From: Pedobacter cryoconitis | GTDB taxonomy: Bacteria; Bacteroidota; Bacteroidia; Sphingobacteriales; Sphingobacteriaceae | NCBI RefSeq assembly: GCF_014207135.1 | Contig: NZ_JACHCC010000010.1 | Span: forward strand, 62,001 to 126,000 | Direction of reading: 5' to 3' | DNA: 64,000 bases | In this document: positions 35,614 through 44,632 of the stretch, in pieces | How positions within the stretch are numbered: the stretch's first letter is position 1 | How the letters are laid out: every line of letters begins with the position of its first letter | Notes under the pieces: generated by a model | Seen by the model: the letters and a program-made list of their open reading frames with translations, nothing else | What the model was told of the DNA's origin: nothing | Databases searched by the model: none | Made by a program: the position numbers and the translations under genes

Positions 35614-36908
35614 TGGAAGATCCTAAAAAAGAGTTGATAAAGGGAATTGCAGATCTTTTCGAAGATTATGAGGAGACCTATGTGCCGGGAGAATGGGAGT
35701 CATTTTCAAAGGTTAGAAAAAAGAAATATCCTTTTTTTGCTCAATGGATAAAAATTGCTGCGGTATTCCTTTTGTTATTATCTGTATTGCCTTTTATGTT
35801 CAGTAAGTTTTTTCATCAGGAAAAAGCCAAAACAGTTACTGTAATGAAGAAGGGTACAGAGAATCATGTAACGCAAAAGAAACCGGTAGAAGATGAAAAA
35901 CCTGTTGATGTAATAGCTGCAAATAAGGACTATCATATTAAAGAGGGGCAGGCTAGTAAAAATCAATATGATCGTGGATCAGAGGCGGTGGATGCTTTTG
36001 CTGGAATTGACAGGATGACGGCGGTGGTTCAGCCGGAAATTATTCGTAAAGACCAGAATTCTGCTGTAAGACAATTCAGTAAAGAGAGATTGTTTAATGA
36101 TGATGTAGCTGAAGTGGCAAGAGGGCAAGTCGTAGCAGCAGAAAGTAAGATTCAGACAGTACCATCACGTTTAAGAAAAGATACGGTTATTCCTGGTAAA
36201 CGTAATCAGTTGAGTACGGCTGAATTCCTGCTGGCAGAATCGAAGACTCCGGTCAACAGTACCATAAAAAAGAATGAGCATTTATCGAAATGGGATTTTG
36301 GTGTACAGGTAATGCCGGCAGCTACCAGTTCAAATTTGAATCTTGGTGCGGGACTGACTACGGCTTATCGTTTATCTGATAAGTTTTCATTAAGCTCCGG
36401 TATTTCTTTCCTGCAAATGGAAGCTGGTGGAACAATACCTTCAAGAGGTGGTGATGTAGCGGCTGTAAGTACATTATCCGAGAAGAAATTAACTGCTGTG
36501 GATGCAAATATTAAAGCGATAGATATTCCAATTGCTCTTGTCTTTAAACTAAATAAACATTTTTATACTAGTGCAGGTGTATCTTATTTTAACGTAATCA
36601 GTGAGAAAAGAAGTAATACTTTCGAGCAGACTGCTCAGGTTGATAAGCAGGGGGTTGATCCGCAAACTGGTTATGCATCTACTTACAAAACATTGTTTGT
36701 TGAAAAGGTTGATGAGCCAACGTCAGAGAAAAATCTAAAAGGTAATAGTTACCTGGGTTTCTTTAATTTCTCTGTCGGACGTCAGCAAACTCTTTTTAAT
36801 AAATATAATATTCGTATCGAGCCATTCATTAAAATACCGGTTGGAAAACTTTCTTCTCAGGATTTACAATTGATGAATAGCGGGATAAAATTTCAACTGT
36901 CGTTTTAA
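35613..36908 (+). CDS. Transmembrane partner of the ECF factor with C-terminal beta-barrel-like domain
   Basis: 431 residues: a ~45-residue cytoplasmic start (with DYEETYVPGEWESF, the motif of the Bacteroidota anti-sigma-like family), one membrane helix (about 50-67), a charged disordered stretch (68-220) and a C-terminal ~200 residues built of alternating beta strands (e.g. 'WDFGVQVMPAATSSN', 'KFSLSSGISFLQMEA', ending KFQLSF) like PorT-type outer-membrane barrels. It is translationally coupled to the sigma factor. The combination suggests a protein linking inner and outer membranes, inferred from sequence only. Confidence 0.8.
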   Translation: MEDPKKELIKGIADLFEDYEETYVPGEWESFSKVRKKKYPFFAQWIKIAAVFLLLLSVLPFMFSKFFHQEKAKTVTVMKKGTENHVTQKKPVEDEKPVDVIAANKDYHIKEGQASKNQYDRGSEAVDAFAGIDRMTAVVQPEIIRKDQNSAVRQFSKERLFNDDVAEVARGQVVAAESKIQTVPSRLRKDTVIPGKRNQLSTAEFLLAESKTPVNSTIKKNEHLSKWDFGVQVMPAATSSNLNLGAGLTTAYRLSDKFSLSSGISFLQMEAGGTIPSRGGDVAAVSTLSEKKLTAVDANIKAIDIPIALVFKLNKHFYTSAGVSYFNVISEKRSNTFEQTAQVDKQGVDPQTGYASTYKTLFVEKVDEPTSEKNLKGNSYLGFFNFSVGRQQTLFNKYNIRIEPFIKIPVGKLSSQDLQLMNSGIKFQLSF

Positions 36909-37195
36909 TCTGAGCCTGATATTTATATTATTTGGCCTGATATTTGCCAATAGGGGGATTTGACAGTGTTTTTAGAAATATGCTGGCAGTTTTTTAATCT
37001 AAATTTAATCTGTAAGCTAGTGTTTTCAAGTAGAATACGAAAAATATCCTCCTTTTTTCTGACAGATATATTTATTTGTCATTATCTGTAAATAGCTATA
37101 ATGTTTTAGCTTAAATTATCGTTTAGTAATGTAAAATTTGCGTTAAATAATTTCTAATTTTATTACTAACAAACTAACCAATTAAATATTTTACA

Positions 37196-37534
37196 ATGAA
37201 AACACTGGGACAGAAATTCAAAATTCTCCGTCAAAAAAGAGGTTTAAATCAAAAGACAATGGCTGAATTGTTAGAGGTATCTATTCCGGCTTATTCTAAG
37301 CTGGAAACGGGGATTACCGATCCAAACTTCAGCAGGATTCATCAGATTGCTCAGGTTCACGGTTTAGATATCAGGCAATTACTTAATACAGGTGAGGATG
37401 ATAAAAGTGAGCTTGGGGAAGAAAACGAGCGTCTGAAACAAAAAGTGGTTGAACTGGAAGCAAGTGTAATCCGTTTACAAAGCAAATTGATCGATCTTTA
37501 TGATAAGGAAGATCAGCGGAACAGGACAACTTAG
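37196..37534 (+). CDS. XRE family helix-turn-helix protein with C-terminal coiled coil
   Basis: 112 residues: a Cro/CI-type HTH (about 5-62: 'KFKILRQKRGLNQKTMAELLEVSIPAYSKLE'), then a coiled coil (about 72-107) of Glu/Lys/Leu heptads likely for dimerisation. Homologs are common in Sphingobacteriaceae. Targets not determinable. It lies upstream of the tetR gene but with its own transcription unit. Confidence 0.85.
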   Translation: MKTLGQKFKILRQKRGLNQKTMAELLEVSIPAYSKLETGITDPNFSRIHQIAQVHGLDIRQLLNTGEDDKSELGEENERLKQKVVELEASVIRLQSKLIDLYDKEDQRNRTT

Positions 37535-37644
37535 TCAAAATAATGCGCTGTAATTATTAATTTTCCCCTATTTATTATTCTAACATCATTATCATTTCAA
37601 TGTCGGATTTGGTAGGGGAAGGTTGTGAAATGAAATATTTATAA

Positions 37645-37673
37645 TACTTTTGGACCGTAATTGAATTTCGGTC
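37645..37673 (+). promoter_or_regulatory. tetR promoter with 21-bp palindromic operator
   Basis: A -7 element TACTTTTG (37645-37652) is followed immediately by GACCG-N11-CGGTC (37653-37673), a nearly complete palindrome (inner AATT-G-AATT). The start site would fall inside it. A related 21-bp palindrome with GAC...GGTC ends lies at the spt promoter (38416-38436). Both likely bind the TetR protein encoded at 37697. Confidence 0.65.
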
Positions 37674-37696
37674 TAATTATTTATTATTAGTTTTGA

Positions 37697-38308
37697 ATGG
37701 AAAAGGATGAGATTGTAATTGGGGAGATATTATCTGGTGCAAAGAAGCTGTTTGGTAAACATGGTTTGAAAAAAACAACTATGGAAGAGATTGCTACTGC
37801 TGCCGGTAAAGGAAAGAGTACGCTCTATTATTATTTTCCAAGTAAGATTGAAATCTTTGAAGCGGTTGTTGAAGATGAAATGAAGAATGTAGTGAAGCGG
37901 ATCCGTGAAGCTGTAAACATATCATTGACGGCAAAAGAAAAGCTGAAAGCGTATTTGCAGGCCCAGATTACTTCCATTATAGGGTTTCATAGTTTTAGAG
38001 AAGTACTGTTTGATGATATAGTTGACAGTATGAGAATGTTGATTTGCATTAAATCAAGATACGAGCAAATTCAGATAGATATGATTACTGAGATTCTCCT
38101 GGGAGGCGTTCAATCAGGTGAATTTAAAGAAATGACACTGGAGCGAATGAATAAGATATCTTTTGTCATGGTAACGGTTTTCCGTGGCCTTCATTTTCCC
38201 TTGTCTATTGAGCTTTCTGAGCAGCGGACACATGAGTATTTTGACGAAATGATAGATATGCTGATTACGGGGATTGGTAAGGATGTCACAAAGAAACGAA
38301 TTGAGTAG
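37697..38308 (+). CDS. TetR/AcrR family transcriptional regulator
   Basis: 203 residues: N-terminal HTH (about 8-55, 'GLKKTTMEEIATAAGKGKSTLYYYFPSK') and an all-helical ligand-binding domain. It lies directly upstream of, and in line with, the sphingolipid operon. It likely represses itself and that operon, perhaps responding to a lipid or acyl-CoA ligand (inference from position and shared operators). Confidence 0.88.
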   Translation: MEKDEIVIGEILSGAKKLFGKHGLKKTTMEEIATAAGKGKSTLYYYFPSKIEIFEAVVEDEMKNVVKRIREAVNISLTAKEKLKAYLQAQITSIIGFHSFREVLFDDIVDSMRMLICIKSRYEQIQIDMITEILLGGVQSGEFKEMTLERMNKISFVMVTVFRGLHFPLSIELSEQRTHEYFDEMIDMLITGIGKDVTKKRIE

Positions 38309-38415
38309 TGATTGATTTTTCTGATATTTTTTATTTAAAAAGGAAATGTAAGAAAAATTTTAACAATAAAAATAGATACCAAATGTTGAATTATTTATTT
38401 GACAATAATATTATA

Positions 38416-38455
38416 GACTAAAATACGGTTATGGTCTAAGAATAATTTACTTTTG
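38416..38455 (+). promoter_or_regulatory. spt operon promoter with operator
   Basis: -7 element TACTTTTG at 38448-38455, identical to the tetR promoter's. A 21-bp sequence with GAC...GGTC ends (38416-38436) sits just upstream over the expected -33 region. It shares 12 of 21 positions with the tetR operator, including the outer arms and inner AA...TT. The leader to the spt ATG is about 120 nt. Confidence 0.6.
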
Positions 38456-38582
38456 TCTATCTTAAAATTAACATATTTTTAATATATTAGATCATGTTTC
38501 ATTGCGGTATTTTTTGTATTGGACTGTCTATGAATGAAATAAACTATGAATCTAGCTGAAGTAAACATTATACAATTCAGGC

Positions 38583-39788
38583 ATGCGTAAAAAATTGGGC
38601 GATAGGATTGCAGCATTTAAAGATGCAAATGCAATTAAGGAAAAGGGATTATATCCTTATTTCAGATCGATAGAGTCGGCACAGGACACTGAGGTCATTA
38701 TTGAGGGAAAGAAAACTTTGATGTTTGGGTCAAATTCCTATTTAGGATTGACTAATCATCCAAAGATTAAAGAAGCTGCTAAAAACGCTGTTGATAAATA
38801 CGGAACAGGTTGTGCCGGGTCAAGATTTCTGAATGGAACATTAGATATACATCTGGAACTGGAAAGAAGACTTGCGGCTTATGTCGGTAAAGAAGCTGCT
38901 GTATTGTTCAGTACAGGTTTTCAAGTCAATCTAGGCGTGATTTCGTGTTTACTGGAAAGGAATGATTATCTTATTCTTGATGAGTATGATCATGCATCTA
39001 TTATAGATGGAAGCCGTCTTTCGTTTTCACGTACGATTAAATATGCGCATAACGATATGGATGATCTGCGTAAGAAATTAAGCAGATTACCAGAAGACTC
39101 AGCCAAACTGATTGTGGCGGATGGTATTTTTAGTATGGAAGGTGATATTGTTAAACTTCCTGAGATTGTGCAGCTGGCTGAAGAATTCGGAGCAAATATT
39201 ATGATGGATGACGCCCACAGTCTGGGGGTTATTGGTTTTAATGGTTCTGGAGTTGCCTCTCACTTTAACCTGACAGATCAGGTAGATTTGATTATGGGTA
39301 CTTTTAGTAAGTCGCTGGCTTCACTCGGTGGATTTATTGCCGGAACAGAAGAGACTATAGAATACATTAAGCACAGAGCGCGCTCACTAATGTTTAGTGC
39401 CAGTATGCCTCCTTCAGCTGTTGCGAGTGTTATTGCTGCACTTGATATAATCGAATCAGAACCAGAACGTATTGATAAACTTTGGGATAATACCAACTAT
39501 GCAAAAAAACTACTTTTAGATGCAGGATTTGATATAGGGCATACAGATAGTCCAATCATACCTGTTTATATCAGAGATAACGATAAAACTTTCCTGATCA
39601 CCAATATCTTGCACAGGAATGGGATATTTGTTAACCCTGTTGTTTCACCGGCTGTACCTTCAGACTCATCTTTAATCAGATTCTCACTGATGGCTACACA
39701 TACTTTTGCTCAGATTGAGGAAGCGGTGGATAAACTTTACGCTGCTTTTAAAGAAGTACAACTAACTCCTGTTAAGGTTAGTATATGA
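38583..39788 (+). CDS. spt: Serine palmitoyltransferase
   Basis: 401 residues of the alpha-oxoamine synthase family (PLP, fold type I). It condenses serine with an acyl-CoA to a 3-keto sphingoid base. Motifs: GSNSYLGL (49-56), GSRFLNGT (79-86), the PLP-stacking His137 in DHAS, DDAHSLG (209-215), and the PLP lysine Lys243 in TFSKSLASLGG. Among paralogs (KBL, BioF) the closest pattern is the Sphingobacterium-type SPT. It starts a nine-frame operon with 4-bp ATGA overlaps to the next two frames. Confidence 0.93.
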   Translation: MRKKLGDRIAAFKDANAIKEKGLYPYFRSIESAQDTEVIIEGKKTLMFGSNSYLGLTNHPKIKEAAKNAVDKYGTGCAGSRFLNGTLDIHLELERRLAAYVGKEAAVLFSTGFQVNLGVISCLLERNDYLILDEYDHASIIDGSRLSFSRTIKYAHNDMDDLRKKLSRLPEDSAKLIVADGIFSMEGDIVKLPEIVQLAEEFGANIMMDDAHSLGVIGFNGSGVASHFNLTDQVDLIMGTFSKSLASLGGFIAGTEETIEYIKHRARSLMFSASMPPSAVASVIAALDIIESEPERIDKLWDNTNYAKKLLLDAGFDIGHTDSPIIPVYIRDNDKTFLITNILHRNGIFVNPVVSPAVPSDSSLIRFSLMATHTFAQIEEAVDKLYAAFKEVQLTPVKVSI

Positions 39789-40207
39789 AACATGTCGTTG
39801 CCGCTCATGGCAAAAAGGAATTAGGAACATTTATTGACTTCTCTCACAAGTTGTACAAAAATGATCCTAATTATAATCCTGAGTTATTTATAGCTCAGGA
39901 AGATATGCTAAGCCTTGGTAAGCATCCTTTCCATGAGTACTCTGCGTTTCAGCTTTTTCTGGCCTATAACGGCAGAAGGGTTACAGGTAGAACTGCAGCG
40001 ATCAGGAATTTGAAGGGCCGGGAATTGATAACAATGACAGGCCCTGTTAATTTTTCAACCAGAGTCAAAAGAGGGTGTTTGTTCACCTTTGGGATTTTAA
40101 GGATCATGGCTTTAGGAATTATTGATGGTTATCTGATTAATAATGCGATTGAACAAATTAAGGGTATAGCGTACAGGGAGTACCGAATTTTTGAAAAAGC
40201 AATATGA
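39785..40207 (+). pseudogene. Collapsed remnant of a GNAT-like (ceramide synthase-type) protein
   Basis: A 140-residue open frame. Residues 1-75 (MKHVVAAHGKKELGTFIDF...) and the C-terminus (about 118-140, INNAIEQIKGIAYREYRIFEKAI-like, position only) match the start and end of the ~370-residue GNAT-fold proteins that follow SPT in many Bacteroidota, and a central fragment (84-100, GPVNFST...) matches their middle. About 230 residues between these pieces are missing but the frame is intact, as if by two in-frame deletions. The CoA-binding core is absent, so it cannot act as the full acyltransferase. ATGA overlaps at both ends keep it in the operon. The family match is from memory of the family and should be tested. 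Confidence 0.65.
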
Positions 40208-41193
40208 AAAAGCGAGTGTTGATAACCGGTGCAAGTGGTTTCGTAGGATATCATTTGATTGCTGCAGCCATAAATTCTGGTCTGGAGGTTTTTGCGGCGG
40301 TTAGACCAAGCAGCAATATCAAGCATCTTCAGGAATTCAATATTCAGTATACCTATCTTGAATTCAGCGATGTTAATCTGCTGAAAAAGGAATTAGAAGA
40401 AAAGCAATACACTTATATTATACATGCTTCCGGTATTACCAGAGCAAAAACAGAGGAAGAATATAATACTGTTAACGCAGGATATAGTAAGAACCTTGCT
40501 CAGGCTGCCGTAGCAGCCGATATCAATCTGGAGAAATTCATTTTTGTAAGTAGTTTGGCTGCTTTAGGCCCATTAAAGGATTTGTCAGGTGTGATTCAGG
40601 ATAATTCTCCTGCTCATCCAGTGACCAGTTATGGGGCCAGTAAACTACTTGCTGAGCAGTATTTAGCGGAAATTAAAGATTTACCCCTTATTGTCATTCG
40701 TCCGACTGCTGTATACGGACCACGGGAAAAAGATATATTTATTCTGCTGCAAACAATAAATAAAGGGCTTGAACCTCATATAGGTAATTTTAAACAACAG
40801 ATCAGTTTTATTTATGTAAAAGACCTGGCAGATATTATTATTGAGGCTTTGTTTTCTAATGTAACAAACAAACAGTATAATGTGTCTGATGGGGGTATTT
40901 ACGATAGATACGCACTGGCCGAAGGAGTGAAAAAAGCGTTGCATAAACGAACCTGGAAGTTTCATTTACCAGTTTCAGCAGTCGCTGCGTTAGCTTCATT
41001 CATGGAACGGATTTATAAAAATTCTGCGGAGGCACCAACACTTAATAAAGAAAAGATGAACGAGCTGACTGCTGTGAACTGGGCATGCAGTATTGAAAGA
41101 TTAAAAAATGAACTCGGATTTCATCCCGGTTATAATCTGGAAAGCGGGTTAGTAGAAACGGTAAACTGGTATAAAGACAATAAATGGCTATAA
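40204..41193 (+). CDS. NAD-dependent epimerase/dehydratase family protein, candidate ceramide/sphingoid reductase (CerR-like)
   Basis: 329 residues of extended SDR fold: GASGFVG (9-15), the FVSSLAA strand, and the active-site Tyr143-x3-Lys147 (YGASK), all intact. In Caulobacter and Bacteroides a protein of this fold (CerR) reduces the 3-keto group of the sphingoid precursor. The position right after spt suggests the same step here. A sugar-epimerase role cannot be excluded from sequence alone. It begins inside the remnant's stop (ATGA). Confidence 0.8.
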   Translation: MKKRVLITGASGFVGYHLIAAAINSGLEVFAAVRPSSNIKHLQEFNIQYTYLEFSDVNLLKKELEEKQYTYIIHASGITRAKTEEEYNTVNAGYSKNLAQAAVAADINLEKFIFVSSLAALGPLKDLSGVIQDNSPAHPVTSYGASKLLAEQYLAEIKDLPLIVIRPTAVYGPREKDIFILLQTINKGLEPHIGNFKQQISFIYVKDLADIIIEALFSNVTNKQYNVSDGGIYDRYALAEGVKKALHKRTWKFHLPVSAVAALASFMERIYKNSAEAPTLNKEKMNELTAVNWACSIERLKNELGFHPGYNLESGLVETVNWYKDNKWL

Positions 41194-41221
41194 CTAGCAG
41201 GATTCTTAAGTATAATTAAAA

Positions 41222-41674
41222 ATGTTATTTCACAAGATTACATCAACAAGCCTGGGAATTGGGTACATCGGTAAAGGAGCAGGAACTGCTGCTGCTGCTG
41301 TGACCTGCCTGGTATGGTATTTTGTACATCCGGATGCATTTAACTTTATCCCTGCACTGATAGTCACTGGTCTTCTGACTGTACTGGGTATCTGGTCGGG
41401 AAATGTTGTGGAAGCCATCTGGGGAAAAGATCATAACAGGGTTGTAATAGATGAAGTGGTTGGTATGTGTATCACTTTGTTATGGATTCCGGTTACGCCG
41501 GTGAATATATTAATTGGGTTAATCCTTTTTAGATTTTTTGATATTTTAAAACCGCTTTTTATCAGACGCCTGGAGAATTTGCCAGGGGGATGGGGAGTGA
41601 TGTTTGACGATATACTTGCGGGTATATATGCAAATATCGTATTGCAGATAATTTTAAGATTTATAATACATTAA
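41222..41674 (+). CDS. pgpA: PgpA-like phosphatidylglycerophosphatase, candidate phosphoinositol-phosphate lipid phosphatase
   Basis: A 150-residue membrane protein of the PgpA family: 'LGIGYIGKGAGTAAA' start, the acidic motif DEVVGM (the VIDEVVGMCI segment), 'FRFFDILKPLFIRRLENLPGGWGVMFDD' signature. PgpA removes phosphate from phosphatidylglycerophosphate. In Bacteroides an enzyme of this family in the inositol-lipid cluster acts on phosphatidylinositol phosphate, which fits this operon better. One base separates it from gtrA. Confidence 0.88.
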   Translation: MLFHKITSTSLGIGYIGKGAGTAAAAVTCLVWYFVHPDAFNFIPALIVTGLLTVLGIWSGNVVEAIWGKDHNRVVIDEVVGMCITLLWIPVTPVNILIGLILFRFFDILKPLFIRRLENLPGGWGVMFDDILAGIYANIVLQIILRFIIH

Positions 41675-41675
41675 G

Positions 41676-42047
41676 ATGGCGACTTTCGTAAAAGCTCAGG
41701 TCGCTTCATTGTCGGCTTCAATTATTGACTTTCTTACCACATTAGTCTGTACGCAGGTGTTTCATGTTTGGTATGTGCTTGGAAGTGTGATAGGTACCAC
41801 GGCAGGAGGGATCACCAACTTTATGATGGGACGTAACTGGGTATTTGGTGTGAAAGAAAAGAATATCAATCATCAGATCTTTAAATATATTATAGTTTGG
41901 GTAGGAAATTTGCTGTTGACAACAGCAGGCGTTTATCTGGTTACCCATTATTTACATGTTAATTACATTTTATCAAAAATCTTAGTCTCTTGTACAGTTG
42001 GAATAGGTTATAACTTTCTGATGCAAAAGAAATTTGTATTTATATAA
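41676..42047 (+). CDS. GtrA-like membrane protein
   Basis: 123 residues with four membrane segments, the GtrA/DPMS-like domain (about 5-120; 'GGITNFMMGRNWVFGV' loop). GtrA proteins assist translocation of lipid-linked sugars. In the inositol-lipid cluster of Bacteroides a GtrA-like gene is present as well, so a role in moving the lipid intermediate across the inner membrane is plausible (inference). Confidence 0.85.
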   Translation: MATFVKAQVASLSASIIDFLTTLVCTQVFHVWYVLGSVIGTTAGGITNFMMGRNWVFGVKEKNINHQIFKYIIVWVGNLLLTTAGVYLVTHYLHVNYILSKILVSCTVGIGYNFLMQKKFVFI

Positions 42048-42053
42048 TTTTTT

Positions 42054-44612
42054 ATGAAAACTCGCATTCAAACAATCATATTCATCTGTGCTTTAGCACT
42101 GCCGTTTTTTGCAGTTAAAGCTTCGGCTCAACAAACCGTTATTACCGGTGTGGTTACAGATGCCGCTGATAAAGACCCTATTCCTTATGTTACTGTTCTT
42201 TTTAAAGGAACAAATATCATTACCAAAACTGATGCGGACGGAAAGTATACAATTTCCACTAGCGAGGCTCATAACCAGTTGCAATTCAGTTATGTTGGAT
42301 ATAAGACGAATTACAGTACGGTAAAACCAGGAGAGACACAGGTCATTAATGTGAGATTGCAGGCCGAATCACAGAACCTGACTGAGGTTGTAATCAGTTC
42401 AAACAAACGTCCTGCTTACCGGAATAAGAATAATCCGGCAGTAGAGCTGATCAGGAAAGTTATAGAAAATAAAGGTAAAAACCAGAGTAAAAGCTACGAT
42501 CATGTGGAGTACCAGCAATATGAGCAGATGTTTTTCTCACTCAGTAACTTGTCAGATAAGTTTAAAAATAAACGGATTTTCAGAAATTACCAGTTTCTTT
42601 TTGAACACCAGGATTCTACTAAAATAGGTGGTAAACTCACTTTACCAGTATTTATGGAAGAAAAGGTTTCTAAAAATTACCTGCAGAAATCTCCGGCTAA
42701 GAAGAAAGTTATTGTACTTGGTGACAAACATGTTAATTATGATAGTAAGTTCATAGACACGGAAGGACTAAGTAAATATTTTGAAAGAATGTATGCTGAT
42801 ATCAATATATATGACAGTAACATCTCGTTGATGAGTAATCAGTTTCTGAGTCCTATTGCTGATGCATCTCCGACATTTTATAAGTTTTTTATTACTGATA
42901 CGATCAAAACACATAGTCCAAAGCTGATTGAATTATCTTTTATTCCCAGGAATAATACTGACCTGTTATTTGAAGGCAAGATGTATATTACAATGGACGG
43001 TAACTATGCTGTTCAGGACGCTTTTCTTACCGTAAATAAAAATATCAATTTAAATTTTGTAAGGGCACTTGAGGCTAAACTTGATTTTGATAAAAATGAG
43101 GATGGCAGGTATCATTTATCAAAAACCAACCTTATCGTGGATTTTGGTATTAATAAAAGTAAAGGTGGTGGTTTTACTGGCCAGCGCACTGTTGTCGTTA
43201 GTGATTATAAGATTAATAAGCCACAGGCAGATTCAGTTTATGCAGGGCCATCAATGGTTTTATCACCACAGGCCGCTTTGCGTTCAGATCAGTTCTGGGC
43301 AGAGAACAGACAGGATTCTACCGCTGGTGCGAAAATCAAAATTTATAAAAATATAGATACTTTACAGACCATTCCTTCTTTTAAAAGAACGATGGATCTG
43401 ATTACGCTTTTCTTTGCAGGGTATAAGGATTTTGGACCATTTGAAGTTGGACCGGTGAATACTTTTTACAGTTTTAATAATGTAGAGGGATTCCGTTTGC
43501 GTCTGGGCGGTCGTACTACACCAGCTCTGAGCAAAAGGTATTATTTTGAAACTTATGCTGCGTATGGTTTTAAGGATGAAAAATGGAAGTATTTCTTAAG
43601 TGCAACTTACTCACTGAATAACAAATCTATTTATGCATTCCCTCAGAACTATATCAGAGGAAGTTTCCAGAGAGATACAAAAATACCGGGTCAGGAGCTT
43701 CAGTTTGTTCAGGAGGATAACTTCCTGCTGTCCTTCAAAAGAGGAACTAATGACATGCTTTTGTATAATGATTTTTATAAGATTGATTATGTCAAAGAAT
43801 TCGAGAATCACTTTTCTTACACAGTAACTTTACGTAAATGGACGCAAAGTCCAGGTGGAACGCTGGTTTTTAACAATACTGAAAATAATACACTCAACAG
43901 TGTGGGTCTGATCAATACTTCTGAGATTAGTGTTAATCTGCGTTATGCTCCGCATGAGAAATTTTATCAGGGTAAGATTTACAGGGTTCCGATCTTTGAT
44001 AAGTATCCGATTTTTAACTTAAGATACACAGCAGGATTAAAAGGTGTACTTTCCGGTCAGTATAACTACCAGAACCTGATGGGAAGTATTGACAAAAGAT
44101 TTTATCTTTCTCAACTGGGTTATACTGATGTAACGATTGAAGGAGGGTATATTTTTGGAAAAGTTCCTTTCCCTTTACTTGATATACACAGAGCGAATCA
44201 GACCTATGCCTATCAACTAAATTCTTATAACTTAATGAACTTCCTGGAGTTTGTGAGTGATCATTATGCGAGTATCAATATTGATCATAATTTTAATGGA
44301 TTCTTTTTTAATAAGATACCATTGATCAAGAAATTGAAGTTAAGAGAATCCGTATCTTTCAAAGCTTTATATGGCGGACTGAGAGATCAGAATAACCCGA
44401 ATATGGATCCTTCACTATTACAATTCCCCAAAAATGCAGATGGGGTGCCGACTACTTATACTTTAGGTCGTCAGCCGTATATGGAAGGAAGTGTCGGGAT
44501 TGGTAATATTTTTAAACTATTGCGTGTAGACCTTGTTAAACGCTTTACATACCTGGATAACCCGGTAGTGTCGCCATGGGGAATCAGAGCAAGGGTTAAA
44601 TTTGATTTTTAA
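42054..44612 (+). CDS. DUF5686 outer-membrane protein with carboxypeptidase-like N-terminus
   Basis: 852 residues: signal peptide (1-25, ending ASAQ), a carboxypeptidase-regulatory-like beta-sandwich (about 28-110), then a DUF5686 region (about 120-852) with many amphipathic strands and C-terminal aromatic (KFDF), as in large outer-membrane barrels. There is no TonB plug domain. Its place between gtrA and the phosphatidyltransferase suggests a role in the outer-membrane part of this lipid system, such as transport or placement (inference). Confidence 0.85.
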   Translation: MKTRIQTIIFICALALPFFAVKASAQQTVITGVVTDAADKDPIPYVTVLFKGTNIITKTDADGKYTISTSEAHNQLQFSYVGYKTNYSTVKPGETQVINVRLQAESQNLTEVVISSNKRPAYRNKNNPAVELIRKVIENKGKNQSKSYDHVEYQQYEQMFFSLSNLSDKFKNKRIFRNYQFLFEHQDSTKIGGKLTLPVFMEEKVSKNYLQKSPAKKKVIVLGDKHVNYDSKFIDTEGLSKYFERMYADINIYDSNISLMSNQFLSPIADASPTFYKFFITDTIKTHSPKLIELSFIPRNNTDLLFEGKMYITMDGNYAVQDAFLTVNKNINLNFVRALEAKLDFDKNEDGRYHLSKTNLIVDFGINKSKGGGFTGQRTVVVSDYKINKPQADSVYAGPSMVLSPQAALRSDQFWAENRQDSTAGAKIKIYKNIDTLQTIPSFKRTMDLITLFFAGYKDFGPFEVGPVNTFYSFNNVEGFRLRLGGRTTPALSKRYYFETYAAYGFKDEKWKYFLSATYSLNNKSIYAFPQNYIRGSFQRDTKIPGQELQFVQEDNFLLSFKRGTNDMLLYNDFYKIDYVKEFENHFSYTVTLRKWTQSPGGTLVFNNTENNTLNSVGLINTSEISVNLRYAPHEKFYQGKIYRVPIFDKYPIFNLRYTAGLKGVLSGQYNYQNLMGSIDKRFYLSQLGYTDVTIEGGYIFGKVPFPLLDIHRANQTYAYQLNSYNLMNFLEFVSDHYASINIDHNFNGFFFNKIPLIKKLKLRESVSFKALYGGLRDQNNPNMDPSLLQFPKNADGVPTTYTLGRQPYMEGSVGIGNIFKLLRVDLVKRFTYLDNPVVSPWGIRARVKFDF

Positions 44613-44632
44613 TAAAGAATAAAGAAGTACTT

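Noticed and set aside
40204..41193. NAD-dependent epimerase as nucleotide-sugar epimerase
   Set aside because: Not strictly excluded, but no sugar-nucleotide genes adjoin and the position after spt fits the CerR-type reductase better.
42093..42284. Minus-strand and other-frame ORFs inside the DUF5686 gene
   Set aside because: Shadows without homology; the main frame has a clear signal peptide and domain.
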